Shown here: piece after piece, positions 27,681 to 35,612 of the stretch
How positions within the stretch are numbered: position 1 is the stretch's first letter
How the letters are laid out: every line of letters starts with the position of its first letter
Source: an uncultured Microbacterium sp.
GTDB lineage: Bacteria > Actinomycetota > Actinomycetes > Actinomycetales > Microbacteriaceae
Length of the DNA: 64,000 nucleotides
Direction of reading: 5' to 3'
Assembly (NCBI RefSeq): GCF_945952435.1
Contig: NZ_CAMFHZ010000005.1
Location: 62,001-126,000 of the forward strand
The notes under the pieces: model-generated
What the model was told of the DNA's origin: nothing
Seen by the model: the letters and a program-made list of their open reading frames with translations, nothing else
Database searches by the model: none
Made by a program: the position numbers and the translations under genes

Positions 27681-28152
27681 CGTCCCGCTGGCGCACCTGG
27701 CGGCGGCTCGTCGCCCTGTCCGGGAAGATCGGAACCGCGTGCCCGTCGAACGGCGAGGGGTCGCCGACCGGGACCGTCTCGACCCGCGACGCGCGCCGCA
27801 CGGGCCCGGGCTCGGGCTCGCTCTCCTCCCCCGGCGCCTCCTGCGTGTCCACCACGCTCACGCCGTGCTCGGAGACGCCCAGCACGTAACGGATCCCGCC
27901 GAACTCCGCGACCACGAGCTGCGTCCTGCCGCCGAGGCTGGAGCGCGCCACGACCGTGATCCGCTCCGGGTCCCGACGCGCTCCCGACGGCGGCCGCGGC
28001 GCGAACAGCGCGCCGATCCTCTTCGAAAGCGCTCCGCCGGATCTGGCACCGGGCGTCTGGCCCTTCTGCACCCGACGACTGATCCACCACAGCAGCCCGA
28101 GGACGGCGCCCAGGGCGACGGCGGCGCGCAGCGCGATGAGGAGCTCGTCCAT
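27652..28152 (-). CDS. fliO: Flagellar biosynthetic protein FliO
   Basis: Export gate assembly factor, 166 residues: one N-terminal membrane helix (LLIALRAAVALGAVLGLLWW, residues 4-23), then a soluble beta-rich domain (ITVVARSSLGGRTQLVVAEF, RYVLGVSEHGVSVV) and a Pro/Arg-rich tail. FliO is poorly conserved; position between fliN and fliP supports the call. The last codons carry the fliP promoter. Confidence 0.85.
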   Translation of the reverse strand: MDELLIALRAAVALGAVLGLLWWISRRVQKGQTPGARSGGALSKRIGALFAPRPPSGARRDPERITVVARSSLGGRTQLVVAEFGGIRYVLGVSEHGVSVVDTQEAPGEESEPEPGPVRRASRVETVPVGDPSPFDGHAVPIFPDRATSRRQVRQRDGYRTPPLSR

Positions 28153-28154
28153 CC

Positions 28155-28814
28155 TCAGCCGGCTTCCGCGGTGTCCAGGATGCGCTCGACGCGCAGGGCG
28201 AAGTCGCCGTCGGCGACGACGACCGTGCCGTGGCCGATGAGGCGACCGTTGAGACGGATGTCCGCGGGCGACCCGGCCGCCCTGTCGAGCTCGACGACCC
28301 TGCCCGGTTCGAGGGTCAGCACGTCCCGCACCGGCATCCGGGTGCGCCCGATCTCGACGACCAGCTCCATCTCGACCCCGGCGATCCTGCTGAGGCGGCC
28401 CGACGTCCCCGCCGATCCGGTCCCCGCGCCGGCGTCGATGCGCACCGAGACGCGCGCGAGCACCGTGCCGTCGGCACCGACCACGTCGAACACCTGGGTG
28501 CCGGGCGTCGTGAAGACCTCCGTGGCGGGGACGGTCTCCGCGGCGCCGAGCGCGCCGGCGCCCAGCACGGCCACCGCGGCCTCGAAAGCGGGATGCAGGC
28601 GGTCGGCCAGGGCGGCGCCGGCCGATCCGTCCTGGAGCGCGTCCGGATCCGCGACCTGGATCGCGATCCGCGCGCCGGGCGTGCCCGTGAAGGCGATCGC
28701 GACCGCGTCGCCGCGGGCGCCGGGGTCCGTGGACGGAGCGGGGATCACGGGGAACCCGAACGGGAGCCGTCCGGCGATCGCGGCGGCGACGGCGGTCTCG
28801 TGGAAGGTGCTCAT
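28155..28814 (-). CDS. fliN: Flagellar motor switch protein FliN
   Basis: C-ring protein, 219 residues, longer than E. coli FliN (137) and closer to FliN/FliY architectures. The C-terminal 75 residues form the SpoA domain (LVVEIGRTRMPVRDVLTLEPGRVVELD, then INGRLIG-like LNGRLIGHGTVVV). The N-terminal 130 residues (a CheC-like or unrelated alpha/beta region, Ala-rich) have no motif I can assign. The ATG overlaps the fliM stop. Confidence 0.9.
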   Translation of the reverse strand: MSTFHETAVAAAIAGRLPFGFPVIPAPSTDPGARGDAVAIAFTGTPGARIAIQVADPDALQDGSAGAALADRLHPAFEAAVAVLGAGALGAAETVPATEVFTTPGTQVFDVVGADGTVLARVSVRIDAGAGTGSAGTSGRLSRIAGVEMELVVEIGRTRMPVRDVLTLEPGRVVELDRAAGSPADIRLNGRLIGHGTVVVADGDFALRVERILDTAEAG

Positions 28815-29734
28815 CGGGTGCTCTCCTCGTCAAGGGTGGTGATCGTGCAGGCCAGCCGCGAGCCTCTGCTGCCCGCCGTCGCACGGGCGATCGGCGTGCG
28901 GTCGGCGACGAGCTCGAACGGCCGCGTCTCGGGGTGCGGGAGCCGGATCAGGTCGCCGGGGGCGAGATCGAGGACCTGCCCTGCGGCGATCCGGATCGGC
29001 GCGAGCCGCAGGCTCAGATCGAGCGGCGTGCTGCGGACCTGGGCGAGCGTGTGCGCCGCGTCGTGCGCCGTCGCGTGATCGCCGTCCGTCTCGGCGAGCC
29101 GGTCGACCACCGCAGAGGCCGGCAGCATCACCGTGGCCCTAGACTCGCTCTCGCCGAGCCGCATCGCGTACCGTGCGACGATCACCGCCGCGCTGCCCGC
29201 GATGAGCTGCATGTACTGCGGGTTGTACTGGACGCCGTGGAACGCCGGCTGACCGGGGAGAAGGCTGCCGAGGCCCGCGGCCAGGTGCTCGAACGTCTCC
29301 CCCATGAGGTGGCGGACCAGGGCGAGCTCGATCGGGGTGAAGGTGCGCGGGTCCAGAGGGGCGGTGAGCTTTCCGCCCATCATCTGCACGACCCACTGCA
29401 GGGCGCTCTCGAGCGGGAACTGCACGACGCAGGGCTCCTCGCGGTCGGCGAAGGAGGCCGTGACCATCGCGGTCGTCGACGGCAGGGTGCGGGCGTACTC
29501 GTCGTACGAGACCAGCTCGACGCCCTCGAGGGTCAGATGCGCCCGCAGCCGGACCTTGGCGGTGAGCTGGGACGACCACAGCCGCGCGAACGACTCGAAG
29601 GCGGCTTCCAGCCGGCGGGTGTGCTCGCGCCCGAGCTGCGCCGGACGGCTGAAGTCGTACGGGGCGGGACGGCCTGGGTGGTCGTCGTGCACAAGCGCGG
29701 TGCTCAGGGCGCTCTCCTCGGCTCGGGCGGTCAT
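28811..29734 (-). CDS. fliM: Flagellar motor switch protein FliM
   Basis: C-ring protein linking FliG to FliN, 307 residues. The FliM core starts at YDFSRPAQLGREHTRRLEAAFESFAR (residue 26) and the C terminus is a SpoA domain (STPLDLSLRLAPIRIAAGQV). The N-terminal 25 residues lack the EIDALL-type CheY-binding motif of well-studied FliM proteins. No che genes are in the window. Confidence 0.92.
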   Translation of the reverse strand: MTARAEESALSTALVHDDHPGRPAPYDFSRPAQLGREHTRRLEAAFESFARLWSSQLTAKVRLRAHLTLEGVELVSYDEYARTLPSTTAMVTASFADREEPCVVQFPLESALQWVVQMMGGKLTAPLDPRTFTPIELALVRHLMGETFEHLAAGLGSLLPGQPAFHGVQYNPQYMQLIAGSAAVIVARYAMRLGESESRATVMLPASAVVDRLAETDGDHATAHDAAHTLAQVRSTPLDLSLRLAPIRIAAGQVLDLAPGDLIRLPHPETRPFELVADRTPIARATAGSRGSRLACTITTLDEESTR

Positions 29735-29742
29735 GGTGGGAG

Positions 29743-30558
29743 TCAGCCCTTCTTCGCGGCGGCCGCGGCCAGGGCGGGGAGCAGCGCCCGGACGGGATCC
29801 TGCTCGGTCGACTCCACGACGATGTCGACGCGGCGGTTCTTCGCGAGCGCCTCCGCACTGTCGCCGTCCGCGAGGGGACGGGTGTCGCCGAACCCGGTCG
29901 CGCTCACCCGGGTCCCCACGATCCCCTTGGACTCGACGAGGAAGCGCGCGACCTGGGTGGCGCGGCCCCCGGACAGCTCCCAGTTCGTCGGGAACGGCGC
30001 GGCGGCCAGGCGGTGGTCGGCGTGACCTTCGATGCTGAGCTGGTTGCCGATGCCCGAGAGCACGCCGCCGATCGTGTTCAGCACCGCGTCGGCCTTCGGC
30101 GAGAGGTCGGTGCTGTTGTCGGCGAAGAACGTCTCCGCGCCGATCAGCCCCACCTTGAGTCCTCGGTCGTCGATCGTGAAGTCAACGCTGCTGTCCAGGC
30201 CCTGCGCGGCGAGAGCGGAGCGCATCTTGTCGCGCAGTTGCTCGAGGGAGGCGAATTCTTTGGCGGCTCTGGTCGCGAGATCCGGCACGCCGTCCGCGAC
30301 GAGGAGCTTCGGGGGGATCACGAGCCCCTTCGTGATGTCGGCGCCGTGCTTCGTCGCCTCCTGTCCGAATCCGGTGCTCAGGCTGTTCGCGAGCTGGTCG
30401 AACTTGCCCTTGTCGACGTTGGAGATCGCGAACAGCACGATGAACAGGCACATCAGCACGGTCACCATGTCGGCGTAGGAGACGGCCCAGCGCTCGTCCG
30501 GCTCGTCGTGGCCGCCCGCGTCGTGCCCACGACCGCCCGCACGCCGGATGACGCTCAT
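29743..30558 (-). CDS. motB: Flagellar stator protein MotB
   Basis: Peptidoglycan-anchored stator subunit, 271 residues. The single membrane helix follows RWAVSYADMVTVLMCLFIVLF; Asp30 in SYAD is the expected ion-binding residue. The C-terminal OmpA-like domain runs from about 165 to 255 (SIEGHADHR, ELSGGRATQVARFLV, KNRRVDIVV). The ATG overlaps the motA stop. Unlike many clusters there is no fliL between motB and fliM. Confidence 0.95.
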   Translation of the reverse strand: MSVIRRAGGRGHDAGGHDEPDERWAVSYADMVTVLMCLFIVLFAISNVDKGKFDQLANSLSTGFGQEATKHGADITKGLVIPPKLLVADGVPDLATRAAKEFASLEQLRDKMRSALAAQGLDSSVDFTIDDRGLKVGLIGAETFFADNSTDLSPKADAVLNTIGGVLSGIGNQLSIEGHADHRLAAAPFPTNWELSGGRATQVARFLVESKGIVGTRVSATGFGDTRPLADGDSAEALAKNRRVDIVVESTEQDPVRALLPALAAAAAKKG

Positions 30559-31340
30559 GACGTCTCTCCCACGGCCTTCTTGGCCGATGCCTTCGGCTTC
30601 ACGCTCACGAGCGCCTCGAGCCGCTCCTGCACCAGCCGCGGCGCACTCCCGGCCTGGATGGCGAGCAGTCCCTCCGTGACGAGCGTCATCCGTTCCTCCT
30701 CGACGGCGGCGATCCGGTTGAGCCGGCCCGCGATCGGGTTCCAGAGGAAGTTCGCCGAGAGCAGGCCCCAGAGCGTCGCGACGAAGGCCGAGGCGATCAT
30801 CGGTCCGAGCGTGTCCGGCTTGTCCAGCTTCTCCAGGACGTGGGTGAGCGAGACGACGGTGCCGACGATGCCGATGGTCGGGGCGTAGCCGCCCAGCGAG
30901 GAGAAGAACTTCGACGCGACGCGGTTGCGCGTCGCGGTCGCCGACATCTCGTCCTCCATGACCTGGCGCAGATCCTCGCCGTCGGTGCCGTCGGCGAGGG
31001 CCTGCAGCGCCTGACGGGTGAACAGGTCGGGAGCGGTGTCGAGCTCCTGCTCCAGGGAGAGGAGCCCCTCGTTGCGGGCCTTCTCCGCATAGCGGACGAG
31101 GAGGGGGATCACGGAGGCGGGCGTGGTCTTCGGCCCCCGGATCATCCGCCCGAGGCTCTTCACCGAGAGGATCGTGTCGCGCAGGGTGTGGCTGGCGATG
31201 CCCACGCCGATCGTCGAGCCGAGGACGAGCACCATGGGCGGCGGGAGGATGAGCGCCGAGACGTTCGCGCCCTCCATCGAGATCATCGCGAAGAGGGCGC
31301 CGAACGCGAGGACGACGCCGATGAGGAATGCGGGATCCAC
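30555..31340 (-). CDS. motA: Flagellar stator protein MotA
   Basis: Four-helix stator subunit that pushes on FliG, 261 residues. Membrane segments lie near residues 3-22, 35-52, 150-170 and 185-205. The cytoplasmic loop carries the charged region used for torque (VIPLLVRYAEKARNEGLLSLE). GGYAPTIGIVGTVVSL is the conserved third helix. The GTG start at 31340 is 2 nt after the flbD stop. Confidence 0.95.
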   Translation of the reverse strand: MDPAFLIGVVLAFGALFAMISMEGANVSALILPPPMVLVLGSTIGVGIASHTLRDTILSVKSLGRMIRGPKTTPASVIPLLVRYAEKARNEGLLSLEQELDTAPDLFTRQALQALADGTDGEDLRQVMEDEMSATATRNRVASKFFSSLGGYAPTIGIVGTVVSLTHVLEKLDKPDTLGPMIASAFVATLWGLLSANFLWNPIAGRLNRIAAVEEERMTLVTEGLLAIQAGSAPRLVQERLEALVSVKPKASAKKAVGETS

Positions 31341-31342
31341 GC

Positions 31343-31549
31343 TCAGGCCTCCGTGAGCGTGGACGCTGCGGCCAGGACACGCGCGCGGTACGCGACGATG
31401 AGCTCGACGAGTTCGTCGAGCCCCTCCCGGATCACATGGACCCGCCCGTCGACCATGTGCACGGTCGTGTCCGGGGAGACCAGCACGCGCGTGATCAGAT
31501 CCGGGTTGACCGCGAACCGCGTGCGGTCGAGACGGGTGACGATGATCAT
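31343..31549 (-). CDS. flbD: FlbD-family flagellar protein
   Basis: A 68-residue protein of the FlbD family found just before motA in Gram-positive clusters: MIIVTRLDRTRFAVNPDLI, TVHMVDGRVHVIREG, ELVELIVAYRARVL. Its biochemical role is unsettled; in some bacteria it affects stator or flagellar gene function. It is the first gene of flbD-motA-motB-fliM-fliN-fliO. CCGGAG lies 10 nt upstream of the ATG. Confidence 0.88.
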   Translation of the reverse strand: MIIVTRLDRTRFAVNPDLITRVLVSPDTTVHMVDGRVHVIREGLDELVELIVAYRARVLAAASTLTEA

Positions 31550-31634
31550 CGAGCGGGGCTCCGGGTTCGGATCAGGGCGGGTGCGGCGGGACGGGCGCGC
31601 GGTGCGGGCGCGGAGGGGAATGGGTCAGCTCCGA

Positions 31635-31663
31635 CTATCGTGACGCGGCCCGCCCCGGGTAAC
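31635..31663 (-). promoter_or_regulatory. Flagellar sigma promoter 3 (flbD-motAB-fliMNO)
   Basis: Minus strand GTTACC (31663-31658), 17 nt, CGATAGTC. The -35 block lies in the loop of the inverted repeat at 31643-31678. Confidence 0.7.
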
Positions 31664-31678
31664 CGGGTCGGGCCGCGT
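31643..31678. terminator. Inverted repeat after flgE overlapping promoter 3
   Basis: ACGCGGCCCG (31643-31652) pairs perfectly with CGGGCCGCGT (31669-31678) around a 16-nt centre. It begins 9 nt after the flgE stop and probably ends the flgB-to-flgE transcript, although no U-tract follows. It contains the -35 block of the next operon. Confidence 0.5.
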
Positions 31679-31686
31679 TACGGGCG

Positions 31687-32853
31687 TCACCGCTTGAGCT
31701 GCGTGAGCTCCTGGAGGACCTCGTCGCTCGTCGTGATCACGCGCGCGTTCGCCTGGAAGCCGCGCTGCGCGACGATGAGGTTGGTGAACTCCTGGGAGAG
31801 GTCCACGTTGCTCATCTCGAGCGTCCCGGAACCGAGGGTGCCGAACCCGGCCTTGCCCGCCTCCCCGATCTGCGCGGCCCCGGAGTTGACGGTGGTCCGG
31901 TAGGAGGTGCCGCCCGCCTTCTCGAGTCCTTCGGGGTTCGCGAACGTGGCGAGGGCGATCTTCGCGAGCGTCTGCGTACGACCGTTGCTGAAGGTGCCGA
32001 CGACGGATCCGTCGCTCGTGATGCTGTAGCTCTTCAGCGTGCCGGCGGCGGCGCCGTCCTGCCCGGTGAACGCGGCGGTGGAGAGGTCGGCGTAACCGGT
32101 GACCGCGGTCAGGTCGACGGTCACCGCACCCGCGGTGAGGGTCAGACCCGCGCCGGTCTGCTTCCCGTCGGTGAAGGACAGGGTGCCCGTCGCACCGCTC
32201 GTGGGCTCGGACACCGTCCACCCGGTCGCCGTGCGCGTGAAGGTCAGGCTCAGGGTCGAGCCGGTGCCCTGCGCGTCGTAGACGGTGACGTCCCGCACGA
32301 TCGCGTCCCCCGGCTTGGCGGTCGAGGGCAGGTTGCCGGTGACGGTCGCCGAGGTCGTGGCCTTGGCCGGGGAGATCGCCTCCTGCGGAAGGACGATGTT
32401 GCCCGGGGTCTGACCGGTGTTCACGACGCCGTTCTGCGCCGCCCAGCCCTGCACGATGGCGCCGTCGGCCGTCACCATCTTGCCCGTTCCGTCGAAGGAG
32501 AACGCTCCGGCCCTCGTGTAGAGCACGTCGCCGCCGGAGCGCACGGCGAAGAAGCCTTCTCCCCCGATCATGAGGTCGCCGCCGCGGCCGGTGTTCTGTG
32601 CGGAGCCCTGTGCGAAGTTGGTGCGCACGCCTGCGACCTGGACGCCGAGGCCGACCTGGGCGGGGTTGCGTCCGCCGACCTGATCGCCCGGGATGCCGGG
32701 GTTGCCCACGAGCTGCGAGAGCGAGTCCTCGAAGACGACCGAGGAGGCCTTGAAGCCGACGGTGTTCACGTTGGCGATGTTGTTGCCGGTCACGTCGAGC
32801 ATGGTCTGGTGCGAGCGCAGACCGGAGATGCCGGAGTAGAGCGAGCGGAGCAT
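31687..32853 (-). CDS. flgE: Flagellar hook protein FlgE
   Basis: Main hook subunit, 388 residues. The axial start MLRSLYSGISGLRSHQTMLDVTGNNIANVNTVGFKAS and the C-terminal helix (NVDLSQEFTNLIVAQRGFQANARVITTSDEVLQELTQL) are canonical FlgE/F/G features; length and position after flgD favour hook protein. No separate flgF or flgG is present, so this is the only large rod/hook-type protein in the cluster. The ATG has AGGAAGAGAG upstream. Confidence 0.92.
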   Translation of the reverse strand: MLRSLYSGISGLRSHQTMLDVTGNNIANVNTVGFKASSVVFEDSLSQLVGNPGIPGDQVGGRNPAQVGLGVQVAGVRTNFAQGSAQNTGRGGDLMIGGEGFFAVRSGGDVLYTRAGAFSFDGTGKMVTADGAIVQGWAAQNGVVNTGQTPGNIVLPQEAISPAKATTSATVTGNLPSTAKPGDAIVRDVTVYDAQGTGSTLSLTFTRTATGWTVSEPTSGATGTLSFTDGKQTGAGLTLTAGAVTVDLTAVTGYADLSTAAFTGQDGAAAGTLKSYSITSDGSVVGTFSNGRTQTLAKIALATFANPEGLEKAGGTSYRTTVNSGAAQIGEAGKAGFGTLGSGTLEMSNVDLSQEFTNLIVAQRGFQANARVITTSDEVLQELTQLKR

Positions 32854-32878
32854 GGTGTCTCTCTTCCTGTGGGGAGGG

Positions 32879-33328
32879 TCAGCCGGCCTGGCCGGTCGGT
32901 GCGGGGGTCGTGCGGGTGGTGATGCCGGTGATCGCGTCGAGGGCGACCGTCGCGGAGCCGATCGTGACCGTGGGGACGGCGCCGGCGAAGGAGACCTTGG
33001 AGACGACGCCGCTCGCGGCCTTGCCGGCGGCGTCGGTGTAGCCGACCTCCTGTCCGATGAGCGCGGTGGCGGCCTGGCGCATGCTGAGCGCGAACGCCTC
33101 GGTGCCGGTCTTGCTCATCGCGGTCAGCTGTTCCATGCTCGCGAGCTGGGTGGTCTGCGAGATCATCGCGTTCGTGTCCATCGGGCTCGACGGATCCTGG
33201 TTCGTCAGCTGGGTGACGAGCAGGCGCAGGAAGACCTCGCCGTCGAGGGTCTGCTTGCGGGGCGCGGGAGTGGGCGCAGCCTGCGCGGCGGATCCCGCGG
33301 TGGGGATGGTGATCGGATCGACGGGCAC
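32879..33328 (-). CDS. flgD: Hook assembly scaffold FlgD
   Basis: Hook-capping protein needed for FlgE polymerisation, 149 residues. The N-terminal signature is present (LDGEVFLRLLVTQLTNQDPSSPMDTNAMISQTTQLASMEQL), while the C-terminal FlnD-type domain is short and ends TPAPTGQAG. The GTG start has GAGGAG 5 nt upstream. It lies between fliK and flgE, the usual order. Confidence 0.93.
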   Translation of the reverse strand: MPVDPITIPTAGSAAQAAPTPAPRKQTLDGEVFLRLLVTQLTNQDPSSPMDTNAMISQTTQLASMEQLTAMSKTGTEAFALSMRQAATALIGQEVGYTDAAGKAASGVVSKVSFAGAVPTVTIGSATVALDAITGITTRTTPAPTGQAG

Positions 33329-33340
33329 GGGGTGCTCCTC

Positions 33341-34831
33341 TCAGACGATGATGTCGAGGCCGGTGCCTCGCGAGGCGGACGGATCGGGGACGGTCCCGGC
33401 GGCGCCGGACGCGGTGCGGGGCGTCCCCGCGGGCGCGGCGTCCCTGGGGGCGCGATCGCCGTGCGAACCGGAGGAGGGATCCTGTCCGGTTCCGGGGGCA
33501 CCGGGATCGCGGCCACCCGCGGGCTGCCCGTCGGCGCCGAGGCCGAGGGTCGCGTGCGGCAGCACGGCGGCGAGGTCGCGGCGGAGATCTGCGACGATCG
33601 CGCGGAGGGCGTCGCGTCCGGCGTCCGTGGCGCCGAGGAGCTCGACCCTCACCCCGCCGTCCTGGCCGATGTGCGCGCGTACGGTGACGGGACCGAGACT
33701 GTCGGGATGCACGGTGAGCGTCATGCGATGTTCGCCGGCGGGACGCTGGACGAGCGCGAACACGGCGGGGGCGACCTGCGCCGCGACCGGGCGCGGCGGT
33801 TCGGGCGCCGTCGGGACGGCGAGCACCACGGGAGGGGGGCTCGTCGCCGCGGTCGCGACGAGGGGCACGCCCACGGGAGCGCCGGACGGAGCGGACGTGT
33901 CCGCGGGAGCCGCCCCGGGAGCGGACGTCGCCGGGGCCGTTCCCTCCGAGGCGGAGACGATCGGCGAGCCGGATGACGACGTGGATCCGTCCACGGCGAG
34001 GATCGCGGGGACGGTCGCCGTCGGCGCGTCGGCCACGTGCGCCGCGGACTCCTGCGGGCCGTGCGCCGCCGATGCTCCGTCCGCCGAGGCTCCCTCCGCC
34101 GATGCTCCCCGCCCCGACGCAGGTCCGAGTGCGGACGCCATTCCGGGGGCCGCCGTCCTTCCCGGTGCGGAGGCCGCTGCCTCGGCGGCGGAGGCGCCCG
34201 GATCCCCTGCTGCGATCGCACCGGACGGCGAGGCGGCGGACGCGTCCTGCGGGATCGCCGGTCGCAGGCCGACCTCGTGCCGACCGTGCGCCGGCGGGCC
34301 GAGCGCGCCGGGATCGCCGAGCCCCGCGGCCGCGGGCGACGCAGGGTCGGCCGCGGTCGAGGACTCCGTCGCAATCCCGGCCGCGCCGTCGAGGAAGGCG
34401 ACCGTTCCGGACACTGCGGCGCCGCCGGCCGCGGTCGACGCCGCGGTCGACGCCGCGGCTTCCCCCGGGAGAAGGGACGCGAGCGCCGTGTCACCCGAGG
34501 CATCCGCCTCGGCGGAGGAGAGCTGCCGCTCCTGCGCCGCCTGCGCAGGCGGCGGGGTCTGCCCCGCGCCGCCGAGCGACAGCGCCGCGGCGGTCATCCG
34601 GGCGGACAGGTCCGCGTCCGACGGCATCGCGGATCCGTCGTCGCGCCCGCGCGATCCCTCCCCCGCGCCGTCGGCACCCCGGCGCGGATCCGAGCCACGG
34701 GGCGCGTCGCGCACCACCGCGGCGAGCGTCGCCGCAAAGGGCGCCGCTCGATCGGCGGGCGCGTCGCCGCGCGGCACCGACCCGGTCGGCGAGGCGAGCA
34801 GGGGCGCGAGAGCCGAGGCGACCGCGGTCAT
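33341..34831 (-). CDS. fliK: Flagellar hook-length control protein FliK
   Basis: Secreted molecular ruler, 496 residues. The first 370 residues are low-complexity Ala/Gly/Pro/Ser-rich sequence, as expected of a largely unfolded ruler. The C-terminal hook_C domain is recognisable at about 375-440 (HRMTLTVHPDSLGPVTVRAHIGQDGGVRVELLG). The ATG overlaps the stop of the preceding gene by 4 nt, and flgD starts 12 nt downstream. Confidence 0.88.
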   Translation of the reverse strand: MTAVASALAPLLASPTGSVPRGDAPADRAAPFAATLAAVVRDAPRGSDPRRGADGAGEGSRGRDDGSAMPSDADLSARMTAAALSLGGAGQTPPPAQAAQERQLSSAEADASGDTALASLLPGEAAASTAASTAAGGAAVSGTVAFLDGAAGIATESSTAADPASPAAAGLGDPGALGPPAHGRHEVGLRPAIPQDASAASPSGAIAAGDPGASAAEAAASAPGRTAAPGMASALGPASGRGASAEGASADGASAAHGPQESAAHVADAPTATVPAILAVDGSTSSSGSPIVSASEGTAPATSAPGAAPADTSAPSGAPVGVPLVATAATSPPPVVLAVPTAPEPPRPVAAQVAPAVFALVQRPAGEHRMTLTVHPDSLGPVTVRAHIGQDGGVRVELLGATDAGRDALRAIVADLRRDLAAVLPHATLGLGADGQPAGGRDPGAPGTGQDPSSGSHGDRAPRDAAPAGTPRTASGAAGTVPDPSASRGTGLDIIV

Positions 34832-35190
34832 CCGAGGATCCCCGAGAGGCCGGACGACGACGCGGCGCTCGCGCCCGTCGAGGAGGAGGCGCGGAAGAGG
34901 GTCTGCAGCGCCTGGAGCACCTCCGTGCTCGTCCCTGCACCGGACGCGGTGGCGGTCGTGGCGGCCCCCGTGGCGGCGCCCGTGGCGGCGGTCGCCGCGC
35001 CCGTCTCCGCCGTCTTCTGCGCCGCATCCAGCGCGGCGGCGAAGGCCGTGCCCGTGGTGGCGGACGACGCGGACGTCGCCGACCCGCTGCCGGACGTCGC
35101 CGTCGCGGCGGGGGACGCCGACGAGCGCAGGGCCGCGAGCCGGTCCTCGATGTCGCCGATGCGGGCGATCACGCTGTCCAGGCCGGTCAT
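34828..35190 (-). CDS. Unknown flagellar-operon protein, possibly a lytic transglycosylase remnant
   Basis: A 120-residue protein coupled by ATGA overlaps to fliJ and fliK. The N terminus (GLDSVIARIGDIEDRLAAL, then GTAFAAALDAAQ) resembles, from memory, the linker that precedes the SLT domain of peptidoglycan hydrolases at this position in other actinobacterial clusters. The remainder is a Thr/Ala/Gly-rich low-complexity stretch and a short helix (STEVLQALQTLFRAS) with no catalytic domain. It may be a degenerate hydrolase that keeps only an export or scaffold role, or an unrelated protein. Confidence 0.6.
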   Translation of the reverse strand: MTGLDSVIARIGDIEDRLAALRSSASPAATATSGSGSATSASSATTGTAFAAALDAAQKTAETGAATAATGAATGAATTATASGAGTSTEVLQALQTLFRASSSTGASAASSSGLSGILG

Positions 35191-35612
35191 GCCGCGCTCC
35201 CCTCGTCTCGGCTCGCACGGCCGACGGCGATCTCGTCCAGCACGGTCTGCTCCGCACGCAGCTCCGCCGAGGTCCGACGTGCCCGCTCGGCCGTTTCCAG
35301 CCGTTCGAGACCCTTGAGCTCGCGACGCGCCTCGATGTGGACGGCTTTCGCCGCCTCCTCCTCGCCGCGACGCAGCGCGGTGAGGGTCTGCAGATCCCCG
35401 AGCATGCTGCGTCCGGCGGCGCGCGCGGCCGCCATCGCCAGGAGCGTCGCGCTGTCGCCGACCTCCTCAGCGATCTCGGCGAGGCTCGCCTGGGCGCCGG
35501 TCTCGGCGGCCTCGGCACGTACGCGCTGCGCGGTGGACCGGGACAGCGCCTCCGCGGCGATGCGCTCCTGGGCGCTGCGCACGCGCAGCAGACCCGACAA
35601 CGAGAACGTCAT
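35187..35612 (-). CDS. fliJ: Flagellar export chaperone FliJ
   Basis: Coiled-coil stalk of the export ATPase, 141 residues, almost wholly helical with heptads from residue 10 to 130 (SLSGLLRVRSAQERIAAEAL; EEAAKAVHIEARRELKGLERL). FliJ is poorly conserved, so the call rests on length, helical character and the fliI-fliJ-fliK order. The ATG overlaps the fliI stop. Confidence 0.85.
   Translation of the reverse strand: MTFSLSGLLRVRSAQERIAAEALSRSTAQRVRAEAAETGAQASLAEIAEEVGDSATLLAMAAARAAGRSMLGDLQTLTALRRGEEEAAKAVHIEARRELKGLERLETAERARRTSAELRAEQTVLDEIAVGRASRDEGSAA

Noticed and set aside
33341..34831. fliK low-complexity region considered as a frameshifted or spurious ORF
   Set aside because: The frame ends in a clear hook_C domain, is coupled to neighbours, and low complexity is normal for FliK.
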